A DNA stretch of 64,000 nucleotides, taken from assembly GCF_015223105.1 (NCBI RefSeq), contig NZ_JADFTZ010000001.1:1116001-1180000 (forward strand), given 5' to 3'. This DNA comes from Flavobacterium proteolyticum (GTDB taxonomy: Bacteria > Bacteroidota > Bacteroidia > Flavobacteriales > Flavobacteriaceae). This document shows, one piece after another, positions 1-8,303 of this stretch (its first letter is position 1; the number at the start of each line of letters is the position of its first letter). The translations under genes were made by a program, and so were the position numbers. The notes under the pieces are model-generated. The model worked only from the letters and a program-made list of their open reading frames with translations, made no database searches and was not told the DNA's origin.

Positions 1-853
1 TTTTACTACAATTTCTTGGAATAATTAATGAAATAGTGCCATTGTTCTCCGAAACCAAATTCAAACTTTGCCCAGGTTGCCAAGAATAAAAAATAGAAAC
101 AGGAATATTACTTAATGCTTTATTTTGAGATTGAATGGTTATGGGTTGAATGGAGATGTCTTTAGCGTCAGTAGCATGTCGGATGTTTAATTGCTTTACA
201 GGAAATACGATTTCGATTTGGTTCAAATTTGCAAAAATAGTATTCATTAAAAGACTAACGTAAGGTCTTTCTGTTTGATTTTCTTTGTAGCGTAAATCTT
301 CGTTTAAAAACTCACTAATGTCTTCTAATGCTAAAATTTGTTGTTTAATTGCTTCAGAAAAATCTTTTTCAGCAGTTAGTTTTTTCGCATAATCAAATTT
401 GAAAATGGAAGTTTCTAAGGCTTTATTAATTCTGGCTTTTCGTAATTGTTGGTGTTTTTGTTTGGATAAACTCAAATAGGTGTAATAGTAATTTTCGGTT
501 TCAAAAACATCTACCACATCATATCCTTCCAAGAATGAAGCACTGGAAACCATACTGTTCATGCGATAAAACTCATTAAAAGTATCGTCGTATTGAAAAA
601 CGTTTAACGAATTATTACTAGAAACCGTAACCGAAATACTATTTGAAATTTCGGTTAAAGCCATTTTTTGCGCTTTTTCTCTGTAATCAGACGAAGCTTT
701 TGATGCCATTCCAATTCCGATATAATTGAAATTACTCAAAGGTGTTTTAGAAACCCATTCTGGTGCGTTTTCAGGAATTGCGGAATTGTTTTTAGAACTT
801 CCACATGAAAGAAAAAGAAAAAGACTAGTAAGTAAAACGATATATTTAAGCAT
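1..853 (-). CDS. LPP20-like lipoprotein, partial (3' end beyond the window)
   Basis: The frame starts at ATG 853 and stays open to base 1 (284 codons), so the C-terminus lies outside the window. The N-terminus is a lipoprotein signal ending in a lipobox (LFLSC, Cys17) followed by GSSKNN, so the protein should be lipid-anchored. Residues about 30-85 carry PEWV, then YIGIGMAS, then an Ala/Glu-rich helix and SISVTVSSN, the pattern of LPP20-type lipoproteins. Its start codon overlaps the stop of the upstream 544-residue lipoprotein (TAATG), which implies translational coupling. The second half has no motif I recognise. The biochemical role is unknown; LPP20-type proteins are envelope lipoproteins. 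The family call is from motif resemblance only. Confidence 0.75.
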   Translation of the reverse strand, partial: MLKYIVLLTSLFLFLSCGSSKNNSAIPENAPEWVSKTPLSNFNYIGIGMASKASSDYREKAQKMALTEISNSISVTVSSNNSLNVFQYDDTFNEFYRMNSMVSSASFLEGYDVVDVFETENYYYTYLSLSKQKHQQLRKARINKALETSIFKFDYAKKLTAEKDFSEAIKQQILALEDISEFLNEDLRYKENQTERPYVSLLMNTIFANLNQIEIVFPVKQLNIRHATDAKDISIQPITIQSQNKALSNIPVSIFYSWQPGQSLNLVSENNGTISLIIPRNCSK

Positions 854-2487
854 TATTCTTCTGGATTAAAAAGCAAAACTTCAGAAACAATTCGTTTTCT
901 AAAATCGGTTAAAATGTTGTCAACTAATAATTGATTGTTAATTTGATCACTAGTCTGAAACAAGGTTTGTAAATTTTTATAATTTGAATCGTCTCTCATA
1001 ATTCTGTCAGCAGTCATACGAGTTGGATAAATCATTTTATAACTTGAACCACTATTACGTGCATATCGTAATTCTTGCTCTTCATTTTTTTGAATGGTTT
1101 TTTGCATCAAAATTTTTCCGCTGGCAATGTCAACTAATCGATAAGTTATGCTAGATTGTAATGTGCTTCTTTTTTCGTATTCTTTATAAACAACCATTTT
1201 TTCAACTAATGAATCAGCACCATTACGGGCTTTTAATTTTTTTACTTCTAATCCATTAACATCATAACTTCTAACAGGTTCGTCTTGTAACTGATATTGA
1301 TTAATATGTATTGTTAAAACCGCTTTTGCATTTGTTCTTACATAAAAATTATCTATGTATCGCTTTAATTGTGTGTTGTTTTTGCTTGTCTCCGAAATAT
1401 TATAATACGGAGAAGAAATGTCATTGCTTCCTTTAATGATTTTTACAAACGGATTTTTGCTTGCTAAAATATCTTCAATAACAGCATTTTGAATGTTACT
1501 TTCAAAACCACTTGAGTTTCTTCCTCTATATGATTCTACGATAATTGGATATTCTGCACATACTAAAGCATCCGACTTTAACTCATCAGCATTTTTATAA
1601 CTATCAAATCTTTGAATAATGTCATCCAATCCTAAATAAGCGGTTCTGCATTTTCCTTTCTTTAAATCTTTAATCGCTTTTCTGTAGATAGGTTCACTAT
1701 AGGCTTCACGGTGTAAATTTTTAACATCTAAATAGTTGCTGTTTATGTTCTTAACCTGCTCAAAAGCCAATTCTGCTTCTTTAAAGTTTTCTTGCATTAA
1801 ATAATAACTTCCTTCTTTGTAGCGCTCGTTTAATGCTTGTTGCAATTTGTTTTTTACGTCTTTATAATTAGCCTCACGAGTGTAAATCTCATTCCATTTA
1901 TCATAAGCAGGCATGTATTTTTTTTCTCCAAAAAGTTGAATTCCAGTTAGATAAATAGGTTCGTTAACGGCGATACTTAGTTGCTTAGGAGTGTCTTTAT
2001 AATTTGCATTGAATTTGGAAATGGTGTTAAAAACACTTTCTGCTTCTGCAAATTTTTGTTCGGAAAGAAATTTAATTCCTAGATCATACTGACCAATTAA
2101 ATATTGATCTAAGTTTTTATTATAAATCGCTTTGGTTTGTTGGTCAATATCTAAATTCTTGGTAAAATAGTTAACTTGGTTTACAAAACTATTCAAATTG
2201 AAGTATTCGTTTACAACACCTTCTTTATCTCCTTTTTCGTTTTTGGTTGCGATTGAAAAAGCGGTTTCTGAGATGTGTAATTGCGCACTTCTTCTTAAGG
2301 CATTTTCAATTTCTGGTAAATTAGGTTTTTTAAATAATACACCTAAATACAATTCAGAAGCTTGTTTAAAATTTCCTGCTTTTTCCATTTCGGCTCCTTT
2401 TTTCAAGGTCGAATTTTTAACACTACAAGCAAATAAGAATAGGAATAATAGTACACTTAAATATTTTGGGGTAAAGTTTAATTTCAT
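853..2487 (-). CDS. repeat-rich (TPR-like) outer-envelope lipoprotein
   Basis: This 544-residue protein has a signal peptide with lipobox LFAC (Cys21). Residues about 25-310 are a run of helical repeats of TPR type: alternating blocks such as KFAEAESVF, KYMPAYDKW and NFKEAELAF are each followed by a Y-x-DVKN-like segment. Residues about 315-540 form a separate alpha/beta region with long strands (AVLTIHINQYQL, SSITYRLVDI) and the phrase DIASGKILMQKTI. That resembles the nucleotide-fold domain of CsgG/LpoB-like lipoproteins, but I cannot confirm it by eye. It is coupled by a one-base overlap to the downstream LPP20-like lipoprotein and is divergent from a second LPP20-like lipoprotein at 2647. 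A lone -7-like motif (TATTTTTG on the minus strand) lies at 2540-2547. I infer a structural or assembly role in the envelope. Confidence 0.7.
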   Translation of the reverse strand: MKLNFTPKYLSVLLFLFLFACSVKNSTLKKGAEMEKAGNFKQASELYLGVLFKKPNLPEIENALRRSAQLHISETAFSIATKNEKGDKEGVVNEYFNLNSFVNQVNYFTKNLDIDQQTKAIYNKNLDQYLIGQYDLGIKFLSEQKFAEAESVFNTISKFNANYKDTPKQLSIAVNEPIYLTGIQLFGEKKYMPAYDKWNEIYTREANYKDVKNKLQQALNERYKEGSYYLMQENFKEAELAFEQVKNINSNYLDVKNLHREAYSEPIYRKAIKDLKKGKCRTAYLGLDDIIQRFDSYKNADELKSDALVCAEYPIIVESYRGRNSSGFESNIQNAVIEDILASKNPFVKIIKGSNDISSPYYNISETSKNNTQLKRYIDNFYVRTNAKAVLTIHINQYQLQDEPVRSYDVNGLEVKKLKARNGADSLVEKMVVYKEYEKRSTLQSSITYRLVDIASGKILMQKTIQKNEEQELRYARNSGSSYKMIYPTRMTADRIMRDDSNYKNLQTLFQTSDQINNQLLVDNILTDFRKRIVSEVLLFNPEE

Positions 2488-2576
2488 AAATTGGCACGTA
2501 TTTTGTTAAATATGTTAAAGTTAAATGGCAATTTTAAAACAAAAATAACAAACAAACGTTTTTTTTAGTTGTTTTT

Positions 2577-2607
2577 TTTGTTAATATTGACAAAACTTTC
2601 AAATTTG
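2577..2607 (+). promoter_or_regulatory. candidate Bacteroidota promoter for the 2647 lipoprotein
   Basis: TTTG at 2577-2580, a 19-base spacer, then CAAATTTG at 2600-2607. This matches the Bacteroidota TTTG-N19-TAnnTTTG pattern except for the first base of the -7 element. It leaves a 39-base leader before ATG 2647. Confidence 0.4.
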
Positions 2608-2646
2608 ATACCAAAAAAGAGTGTTTAACAAATAATTATACAAAAA

Positions 2647-3231
2647 ATGAGAAAAATTACAAACATGAGAAATACAATTTTAGTAGGTTTATTAGTGCTT
2701 AGTGCCGCTTCTTGTAGAAGTAAAAAAGAAGAAAAACCAGTTGATGCTCCAAAAGGAGAAACAAAAGTAGAGGTTTTGTGTAGTGGTCCAAAATACTTCA
2801 CCGATAAAGATTTCTTTAGAGCAAATAGTGTTGGTGAAAGTCCAGATCAAGCAAACTCTAAAAGAATGGCATTAAGTAATGCACGTTTAGAATTAGCAGG
2901 ACAAATTGAAGTTACTTTGAAAGCGGTTATTGATAACTACTTTAACGATGTAAATTCAGCTGGGAAACAAGAATACATTGCTAAATATGAAGGATTAAGC
3001 CGTGAGGTAATCAATCAGTCAATCTCTGGAACTAAAACAATCTGTGAAGAATTAACTAAAACAGCAACTGGGAAATATAAAACTTATATTGCAATTGAGT
3101 TAAATAATTCAGCATTATTAAATACTTTAAACAATAGAATTTCTGCTGATGATCGTTTGAAAGTTGATTACAACTACGAAAAATTCAAAGAAACTTTCTA
3201 TAAAGAAATGGAAGAAATGGGAAATAAATAA
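2647..3231 (+). CDS. LPP20-like lipoprotein
   Basis: A 194-residue lipoprotein with lipobox SAASC (Cys23 from the first ATG). A second in-frame ATG at 2665 (MRNTILVGLL) would still leave a complete signal peptide, so the exact start is uncertain. The mature part begins with a charged KKEEK linker. It continues with residues about 45-110 of LPP20 character: FRANSVGES, then an Ala-rich helix with KRMALSNARLELAGQIEV and a Tyr/Phe-rich segment. Its relation in pattern to the partial lipoprotein at the left edge suggests that the three neighbouring lipoproteins act together. A strong hairpin terminator follows. Function unknown. Confidence 0.75.
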   Translation: MRKITNMRNTILVGLLVLSAASCRSKKEEKPVDAPKGETKVEVLCSGPKYFTDKDFFRANSVGESPDQANSKRMALSNARLELAGQIEVTLKAVIDNYFNDVNSAGKQEYIAKYEGLSREVINQSISGTKTICEELTKTATGKYKTYIAIELNNSALLNTLNNRISADDRLKVDYNYEKFKETFYKEMEEMGNK

Positions 3232-3246
3232 TCCTTTTCAACATAT

Positions 3247-3284
3247 AAAAAAAAGGCGATTTCAATTTGAAGTCGCCTTTTTTA
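3247..3284. terminator. bidirectional intrinsic terminator
   Basis: GGCGATTTCAA at 3255-3265 pairs with TTGAAGTCGCC at 3267-3277 (one G-T wobble), flanked by an A tract on the left and a T tract on the right. It sits between the convergent lipoprotein gene and tspO and can serve both. Confidence 0.85.
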
Positions 3285-3301
3285 TTTTATAAAAATGTTG
3301 A

Positions 3302-3778
3302 TTATCGATTCAGCCAATAAATGCTTCCTGTTAAAATGGAGGCAAATCCAACCCAAGCTAAATATGGAATTAATAAATATCCTGCTTTTTTGTCAACCTG
3401 TTTGAAGATGTAATACGTTTCGTAAATAATCAACCAAAGCAAAATAATTTCGATTAATGCTAATAAAATATTATTTAATCCAAAGAATAAATACGACCAT
3501 AAAGCATTTAAAAGAAGTTGTGCCGTAAAAAACAACAATCCTTTTTTTACCAATTCTTTGTTCGATTCTAACTTATTCCAAACCATTCCTGCAGCAATTC
3601 CCATTAGGATGAAAAGCATGGTCCAAACCGGTGCAAAAACCCAATTTGGGGGATTGAAAATTGGTTTTTCAATTGTTGGGTACCAGGTTTTTATACTAGA
3701 TTGTGTTACATTACTAGATAAGTAACCAACAGCCAAACAAATGGCAACACAGTATATGATTTTAAGATATTTACTCAT
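3302..3778 (-). CDS. tspO: TspO/MBR family membrane protein
   Basis: A 158-residue, Trp- and Tyr-rich protein with five membrane helices, the usual size of bacterial TspO (tryptophan-rich sensory protein, homologue of the mitochondrial translocator protein). Diagnostic stretches are WYPTIEKPIFNPPNWVFAPVW in loop 1/TM2, the LLNALWSYLFFG helix, and the last-helix YLAWVGFASILTGSIYWLN. The family binds tetrapyrroles and cholesterol-like ligands in the cytoplasmic or outer membrane; the ligand here is unknown. The gene is a single unit, divergent from mvaD and ending at a shared terminator with the lipoprotein gene at 2647. Confidence 0.93.
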   Translation of the reverse strand: MSKYLKIIYCVAICLAVGYLSSNVTQSSIKTWYPTIEKPIFNPPNWVFAPVWTMLFILMGIAAGMVWNKLESNKELVKKGLLFFTAQLLLNALWSYLFFGLNNILLALIEIILLWLIIYETYYIFKQVDKKAGYLLIPYLAWVGFASILTGSIYWLNR

Positions 3779-3860
3779 GTTTTCAATTTTATAGGCAAAT
3801 TAACGAAATATCAAGGGAACAAATCAATCAAAATCGGTATTTTTGTCAAAATTTTAAGCT

Positions 3861-4937
3861 ATGCTTACCGAAAAAGATTTTATCGCAACTTCATATAATT
3901 CCATTGAATCCGCTAGTTTCGAATGGAGCGCGCCTAGTAATATTGCCTTAGTGAAATATTGGGGAAAGAAAGAAAACCAAATTCCAGCCAATCCTTCGAT
4001 AAGTTTTACGTTAAACAATTGTAAAACAATTACGAAGTTAGATGTAGTTAAAAAATTGGAAAACAATAGTTTTTCATTCGATTTACTTTTTGAAGGAAAA
4101 CCAAAAGAAGATTTCAAACCAAAAATTCAAAAATTCTTTGAAAGAATCGAAAAATATTGTCCGTTTTTAAAAGATTATCATTTTAAAATTGATACCCAAA
4201 ACACCTTTCCACACAGTTCAGGAATTGCTTCTTCTGCATCTGGGATGGCAGCTTTAGCAATGAATATCATGAGTTTGGAGAAAACAATTAATCCAGCCAT
4301 TTCTGATGACTATTTTTATTCAAAAGCTTCATTTTTAGCAAGATTAGGAAGTGGAAGTGCGTGCAGAAGCATCAAAGGGGAAGTGGTTGTTTGGGGAAAT
4401 CATGTTCAAATTAATGGGAGTTCGGATTTGTTTGGAGTGGAATTTTCAGAAATTCATTCCAACTTCAAAAACTATCAAGACACGATTTTATTAGTAGATA
4501 AAGGAGAAAAACAAGTTTCGAGTACGGTTGGACACGATTTAATGCATAATCATCCTTATGCCGAAAGACGTTTTGCTCAAGCACACGAAAATTTATCTCA
4601 AATAAAAGCAATTTTATCATCAGGAAATGTAGCAGAATTTATCAAAATTGTAGAAAGCGAAGCTTTGACTTTACATGCGATGATGATGACTTCGATGCCT
4701 TATTTTATTTTGATGAAACCCAATACATTGGAAATCATCAATAAAATTTGGAAGTTTAGAAATGGAACCCAAATTCCAGTTTGTTTTACGTTAGATGCAG
4801 GAGCAAATGTACATGTTTTGTATCCTGAAAGTGTAAAAGAAAATGTATTGCAATTTATTCAAGATGAATTAGTTGGCTATTGTCAAAATGGTCAGTATAT
4901 TTGCGATGAAATTGGAAATGGTGCTAAATCAAATTAA
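3861..4937 (+). CDS. mvaD: diphosphomevalonate decarboxylase
   Basis: A 358-residue GHMP-fold enzyme that converts mevalonate 5-diphosphate to isopentenyl diphosphate with ATP, the last step of the mevalonate pathway. Hallmarks: residues about 23-34 SAPSNIALVKYWGK, the ATP-binding HSSGIASSASGMAAL around 118-132, and GSGSACRSIKGEVV around 160-173. It is the first gene of an isoprenoid operon (mvaD, mevalonate kinase, a five-helix membrane protein, a UbiA prenyltransferase) with short gaps or overlaps. A -7-like TATTTTTG lies at 3838-3845, 15 bases before the start, but no good -33 partner is seen. Confidence 0.95.
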   Translation: MLTEKDFIATSYNSIESASFEWSAPSNIALVKYWGKKENQIPANPSISFTLNNCKTITKLDVVKKLENNSFSFDLLFEGKPKEDFKPKIQKFFERIEKYCPFLKDYHFKIDTQNTFPHSSGIASSASGMAALAMNIMSLEKTINPAISDDYFYSKASFLARLGSGSACRSIKGEVVVWGNHVQINGSSDLFGVEFSEIHSNFKNYQDTILLVDKGEKQVSSTVGHDLMHNHPYAERRFAQAHENLSQIKAILSSGNVAEFIKIVESEALTLHAMMMTSMPYFILMKPNTLEIINKIWKFRNGTQIPVCFTLDAGANVHVLYPESVKENVLQFIQDELVGYCQNGQYICDEIGNGAKSN

Positions 4938-4983
4938 TTTTGTACATTTACTCATTGTTTACTGAAAAAGAAAACTGAAATCT

Positions 4984-5922
4984 ATGAAAGGACCACTTTT
5001 TTACTCAAAAATATTACTTTTCGGAGAATATGGAATTATCCAAGATTCGAAAGGACTTTCAATTCCTTATAATTTTTATAATGGTGCTTTAAAGAACGAT
5101 GGAAATTCGTCTGAAAGTGCTATTAAATCAAACGAAAGTTTAAAGAAATTCGTTGTTTATTTAGAGCAATTGCAAACGGAGCAACCTGAGTTGGTAACTT
5201 TTGATTTGGCTTTATTGCAAAATGATGTAAATAACGGAATGTATTTCGATTCTAGTATTCCGCAAGGATATGGAGTAGGAAGTAGTGGTGCTTTAGTTGC
5301 GGCGATTTATGATAAATATGCGAATGATAAAATCACAGTTTTAGAAAATTTAACGCGTGAGAAATTATTGCAATTAAAAACGATTTTCTCTCAAATGGAA
5401 TCGTTTTTTCACGGAAAAAGTTCAGGTTTAGATCCGTTGAATAGTTATTTGAGTATTCCAATTTTAATCAATTCGAAAGATAATATTGAAGCAACTGGAA
5501 TTCCAACGCAAAGTACACAAGGAAAAGGTGCTGTTTTCTTAATTGATTCTGGAATTGTGGGTGAAACTGCTCCAATGGTTTCGATTTTCATGGAAAACTT
5601 AAAGGATAACGGTTTCCGTACGATGTTAAAATCACAATTCATTAAATATACCGATGCTTGTGTGGAAAATTTCTTGCACGGCGATGTAAAATCGTTATTA
5701 GAAAACACCAAACAATTATCAAAAGTAGTGTTGAACAACTTCAAACCGATGATTCCAGAGCAATTTCACCAAGTGTGGCAAAAAGGAATTGATACCAACG
5801 ATTACTACCTAAAATTATGTGGTTCTGGCGGTGGCGGTTATATTTTAGGATTTACTCAAGATTTAGATAAAGCAAAAGAGTCGCTAAAAGACTATAAATT
5901 AGAAGTAGTTTATAATTTCTAG
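4984..5922 (+). CDS. mevalonate kinase (GHMP family)
   Basis: A 312-residue GHMP kinase. Motif 1 (SKILLFGEYGIIQDSKGLSIP, residues about 8-28) gives the family; motif 2 is GYGVGSSGALVAA around 97-109; motif 3 is the glycine-rich CGSGGGGYILGF near residue 280. A GKSSGLDPLNSY segment holds the family's active-site Asp region. Position directly after mvaD and the N-terminal pattern support mevalonate kinase, the ATP-dependent 5-phosphorylation of mevalonate. The gap from mvaD is 46 bases and the next gene begins two bases after the stop. A second GHMP kinase (27164-28078) probably performs the phosphomevalonate step, but motifs alone do not fix which substrate each enzyme takes. Confidence 0.88.
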   Translation: MKGPLFYSKILLFGEYGIIQDSKGLSIPYNFYNGALKNDGNSSESAIKSNESLKKFVVYLEQLQTEQPELVTFDLALLQNDVNNGMYFDSSIPQGYGVGSSGALVAAIYDKYANDKITVLENLTREKLLQLKTIFSQMESFFHGKSSGLDPLNSYLSIPILINSKDNIEATGIPTQSTQGKGAVFLIDSGIVGETAPMVSIFMENLKDNGFRTMLKSQFIKYTDACVENFLHGDVKSLLENTKQLSKVVLNNFKPMIPEQFHQVWQKGIDTNDYYLKLCGSGGGGYILGFTQDLDKAKESLKDYKLEVVYNF

Positions 5923-5923
5923 A

Positions 5924-6466
5924 ATGGAATTATTTCTATTTGGATACAATCTATTAACTGCATATTTATTTGGATATGCAGTTTTTTTTATAGTTTCTAA
6001 CCTTTTTAAAAATCAAAAATTAGTAGATTTTGTTGGTTTTTCAGAATCCCTGGTTCCTGTTTTCGGATTGTTAATTGCTTTTTTATTAATGCTAGGTTTT
6101 GTTTCTGTTTTTTATGAAGACTTTTTTTCGATTGGATACACAACTTATAGTTTTCCTGGTCAAAAATTATTTCCAAACATTTATGTTTATTCCATTTTAA
6201 CAGCTTTATGGTTTCTTTTTTCCACGCAATTATTCAGAATCAATAGAGTTAAAAATTCTATAATAATTAAATCTATACTTGTATTATTCTTTATTTTTGA
6301 ATTTGATTGGGTTTTAATTGAAATAGAAGAATTCTTGAAATTAAGAGGACCAAAATCATATTTTTCTTTTTCTGAATTCGGAATAGGAATTTTTAAAAAG
6401 ATATTGGTTTATCTTGTATTGAGTTTCATATTATTTAAATTCTTTAAGAAAAATGCTAACACGTAA
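5924..6466 (+). CDS. uncharacterised five-helix membrane protein in the isoprenoid operon
   Basis: A 180-residue hydrophobic protein with about five predicted membrane helices (roughly residues 5-25, 42-63, 86-106, 113-133 and 155-174) and a lysine-rich tail. I recognise no family. It starts two bases after the mevalonate kinase stop and its end overlaps the UbiA prenyltransferase by 14 bases, so the three genes are almost certainly co-translated. The context suggests a role linked to prenyl-lipid synthesis in the cytoplasmic membrane, perhaps as a partner of the prenyltransferase. This is inference from position only. Codon use and base composition match the neighbours. Confidence 0.8.
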   Translation: MELFLFGYNLLTAYLFGYAVFFIVSNLFKNQKLVDFVGFSESLVPVFGLLIAFLLMLGFVSVFYEDFFSIGYTTYSFPGQKLFPNIYVYSILTALWFLFSTQLFRINRVKNSIIIKSILVLFFIFEFDWVLIEIEEFLKLRGPKSYFSFSEFGIGIFKKILVYLVLSFILFKFFKKNANT

Positions 6467-7373
6467 ATCCAAATTAGTTCTTACTAAAATCTTCAGCTTC
6501 TTTTCTGTGATTAGAGGATACAATATTTGGGTGGTGGCGTTAGCGCAATATCTTTCAGCTATATTCATCTTGGCTCCCGAAAAACGAGCATTAGATATTA
6601 TTCTTGATTGGCGTTTATTTTTAATCGTGGTTGCTTCTACTTTAACTATTGCTTCGGGTTATATCATCAATAATTTTTACGATGCGAAAAAAGATTTAAT
6701 CAATCGCCCTAAAAAAGTCATGATTGACCGTTTGGTGAGTCAGGAAACCAAGTTGAAAGTGTATTTCGGAATTAATTTCATTGTTGCTTTGTTGATGTTT
6801 TTCATTTCATGGCGAGCGGTTTTGTTCTTTTCGACTTATATTTTCCTAATTTGGTTTTATTCGCACAAATTGAAAAAAATGTTCTTGGTTGGAAACATCA
6901 CAGCTGCAGTTTTAGCAGTTTTGCCTTTCTTCGGAATTTTGATGTATTACAAGAATTTTTATCATGTCATTTTTGCTCATGCAACTTTCTTATTATCGCT
7001 GATTTTAATTCGGGAATTAATTAAAGATTTAGAAAATATCGAAGGTGATTTAATTGCCGATTACAAGACGATTCCTGTTGTTTTTGGTGAAAAAATGGCG
7101 AAATCTATTATTTCTGTTTTAACGATTTCTACTCTAATTCCGGTTTATTTTTTAATTGAAATATATGATGTAGGCTACATGGATATTTACTTCTATTTAA
7201 GTTTGATTGGTTTGTTATTTTTTACCTTGCTTTTATGGAAGTCGACTTCTAAAACGGAATACCTAAAACTACACTTTTTATTGAAGTTTATCATTGTTTC
7301 AGGGGTTTTTTGCATTGTTTTAATCGAACCATCGGTTTTAATTCATGGCAAAAAATTGATTTCAGCATATTAG
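6453..7373 (+). CDS. UbiA family prenyltransferase
   Basis: A 306-residue polytopic membrane protein of the UbiA superfamily. The first aspartate-rich motif is NNFYDAKKDLINRPKK (residues about 71-86); the second region contains ELIKDLENIEGD (around 188-199) followed by YKTIPVVFGE. Together these bind the Mg-prenyl-diphosphate. Flavobacterial proteins of this type are commonly annotated as geranylgeranylglycerol-phosphate geranylgeranyltransferase-like, but the acceptor substrate cannot be read from sequence. Menaquinone, carotenoid or other prenyl-lipid synthesis are all possible. It overlaps the upstream membrane protein by 14 bases and closes the mvaD operon. A promoter for the next gene lies at its 3' end. 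Confidence 0.88.
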   Translation: MLTRKSKLVLTKIFSFFSVIRGYNIWVVALAQYLSAIFILAPEKRALDIILDWRLFLIVVASTLTIASGYIINNFYDAKKDLINRPKKVMIDRLVSQETKLKVYFGINFIVALLMFFISWRAVLFFSTYIFLIWFYSHKLKKMFLVGNITAAVLAVLPFFGILMYYKNFYHVIFAHATFLLSLILIRELIKDLENIEGDLIADYKTIPVVFGEKMAKSIISVLTISTLIPVYFLIEIYDVGYMDIYFYLSLIGLLFFTLLLWKSTSKTEYLKLHFLLKFIIVSGVFCIVLIEPSVLIHGKKLISAY

Positions 7374-7384
7374 TTATATCTTTG
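7356..7384 (+). promoter_or_regulatory. candidate promoter for the pseudouridine synthase gene
   Basis: TTG at 7356-7358, an 18-base spacer, and TATCTTTG at 7377-7384 fit the Bacteroidota -33/-7 consensus. The site spans the stop codon of the prenyltransferase, giving a leader of about 10 bases before ATG 7402. Confidence 0.6.
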
Positions 7385-7401
7385 CAAAAATTGTTTATAA
7401 T

Positions 7402-8295
7402 ATGTCACGTCATCAAGATAGCGATAAAAGTCGTCCAGGTTCAGGAAGACAAGGAGGTTACAAAAAAGATAGTAATTCAAGAGGAAATGCGCCAATTCGT
7501 AAAGCGCCTTCAAAGTTTAAAACCAAACCAGAAGCAGCTAAAGATGCGCCTAAAGCTCCAAAATCTCCGAAAAAACCATCTAATCCAGATGAAATTCGTT
7601 TGAACCGCTACATTTCTAATTCGGGAATGTGTAGCCGAAGAGATGCGGATATTTACATTCAAAGTGGAAATGTAAAAGTAAACGGTGAAGTAATTACCGA
7701 AATGGGTTACAAAGTAAAATTAACCGATACTGTTCAGTTTGATGGTGTTAACATTACGCCAGAAAAGAAAGAATATATCTTATTAAATAAGCCAAAAAAC
7801 TTTTCTACAGCAGGAGATGATTCGCAAGGTTCAACTAATGTTTTAGATTTAGTTCGAAATGCAACTAAAGCTAAATTACAACCTGTGGGAAGAATGGACA
7901 AAACCACAACTGGTTTGTTGTTGTTTACCAATGATACTGAAATTATTCAAAAATTCACTGCTCCAAACCAACGTTCATCGAAAGTATATCAAGTTACTTT
8001 GGATAAAAACTTAAAATTTGAAGACTTAGAAAAAATTCAAAAAGGATTAACGATTGATGACCACAGAGTTTATGTGGAAGAAATCACTTATATCGAAGAT
8101 CAGCCAAAAAGTGAAATCGGTTTGAAAATGAAAACGTCAAACGTAAAAATCGTTCGTAGAATTTTCGAACACTTAAAATATGATGTTTTAAAAGTAGACC
8201 GCGTAACATTCGCAGGTTTAACTAAGAAAAATTTACCAAGAGGCGATTGGAGATTCTTAACCGAACAAGAAATCATCAACCTTAAAAATGCTTAA
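7402..8295 (+). CDS. 16S/23S rRNA pseudouridine synthase, RluB/RsuA family
   Basis: A 297-residue enzyme isomerising uridine to pseudouridine in rRNA. After a basic, Pro/Lys/Ser-rich, probably disordered extension (residues 1-65) comes an S4 RNA-binding domain (about 66-125, RLNRYISNSGMCSRRDAD). The catalytic RsuA-type domain follows, with the active-site motif GRMDKTTTGLLLFTND (about 159-174; Asp in GRMD is the nucleophile). The C-terminus FAGLTKKNLPRGDWRFLTEQE matches the RluB branch better than the RluF branch, but the modified position is not certain. The gene has its own candidate promoter and ends at a hairpin terminator. Confidence 0.88.
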   Translation: MSRHQDSDKSRPGSGRQGGYKKDSNSRGNAPIRKAPSKFKTKPEAAKDAPKAPKSPKKPSNPDEIRLNRYISNSGMCSRRDADIYIQSGNVKVNGEVITEMGYKVKLTDTVQFDGVNITPEKKEYILLNKPKNFSTAGDDSQGSTNVLDLVRNATKAKLQPVGRMDKTTTGLLLFTNDTEIIQKFTAPNQRSSKVYQVTLDKNLKFEDLEKIQKGLTIDDHRVYVEEITYIEDQPKSEIGLKMKTSNVKIVRRIFEHLKYDVLKVDRVTFAGLTKKNLPRGDWRFLTEQEIINLKNA

Positions 8296-8303
8296 ACGTA
8301 TTT

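Noticed and set aside
2198..2509. A 103-codon plus-strand frame
   Set aside because: Antisense to the 544-residue lipoprotein; low-complexity Phe/Ser/Leu composition typical of shadow frames.
7310..7603. A 97-codon plus-strand frame over the junction of the prenyltransferase and pseudouridine synthase genes
   Set aside because: It is an out-of-frame reading of the Lys-rich extension of the synthase and of the prenyltransferase 3' end.
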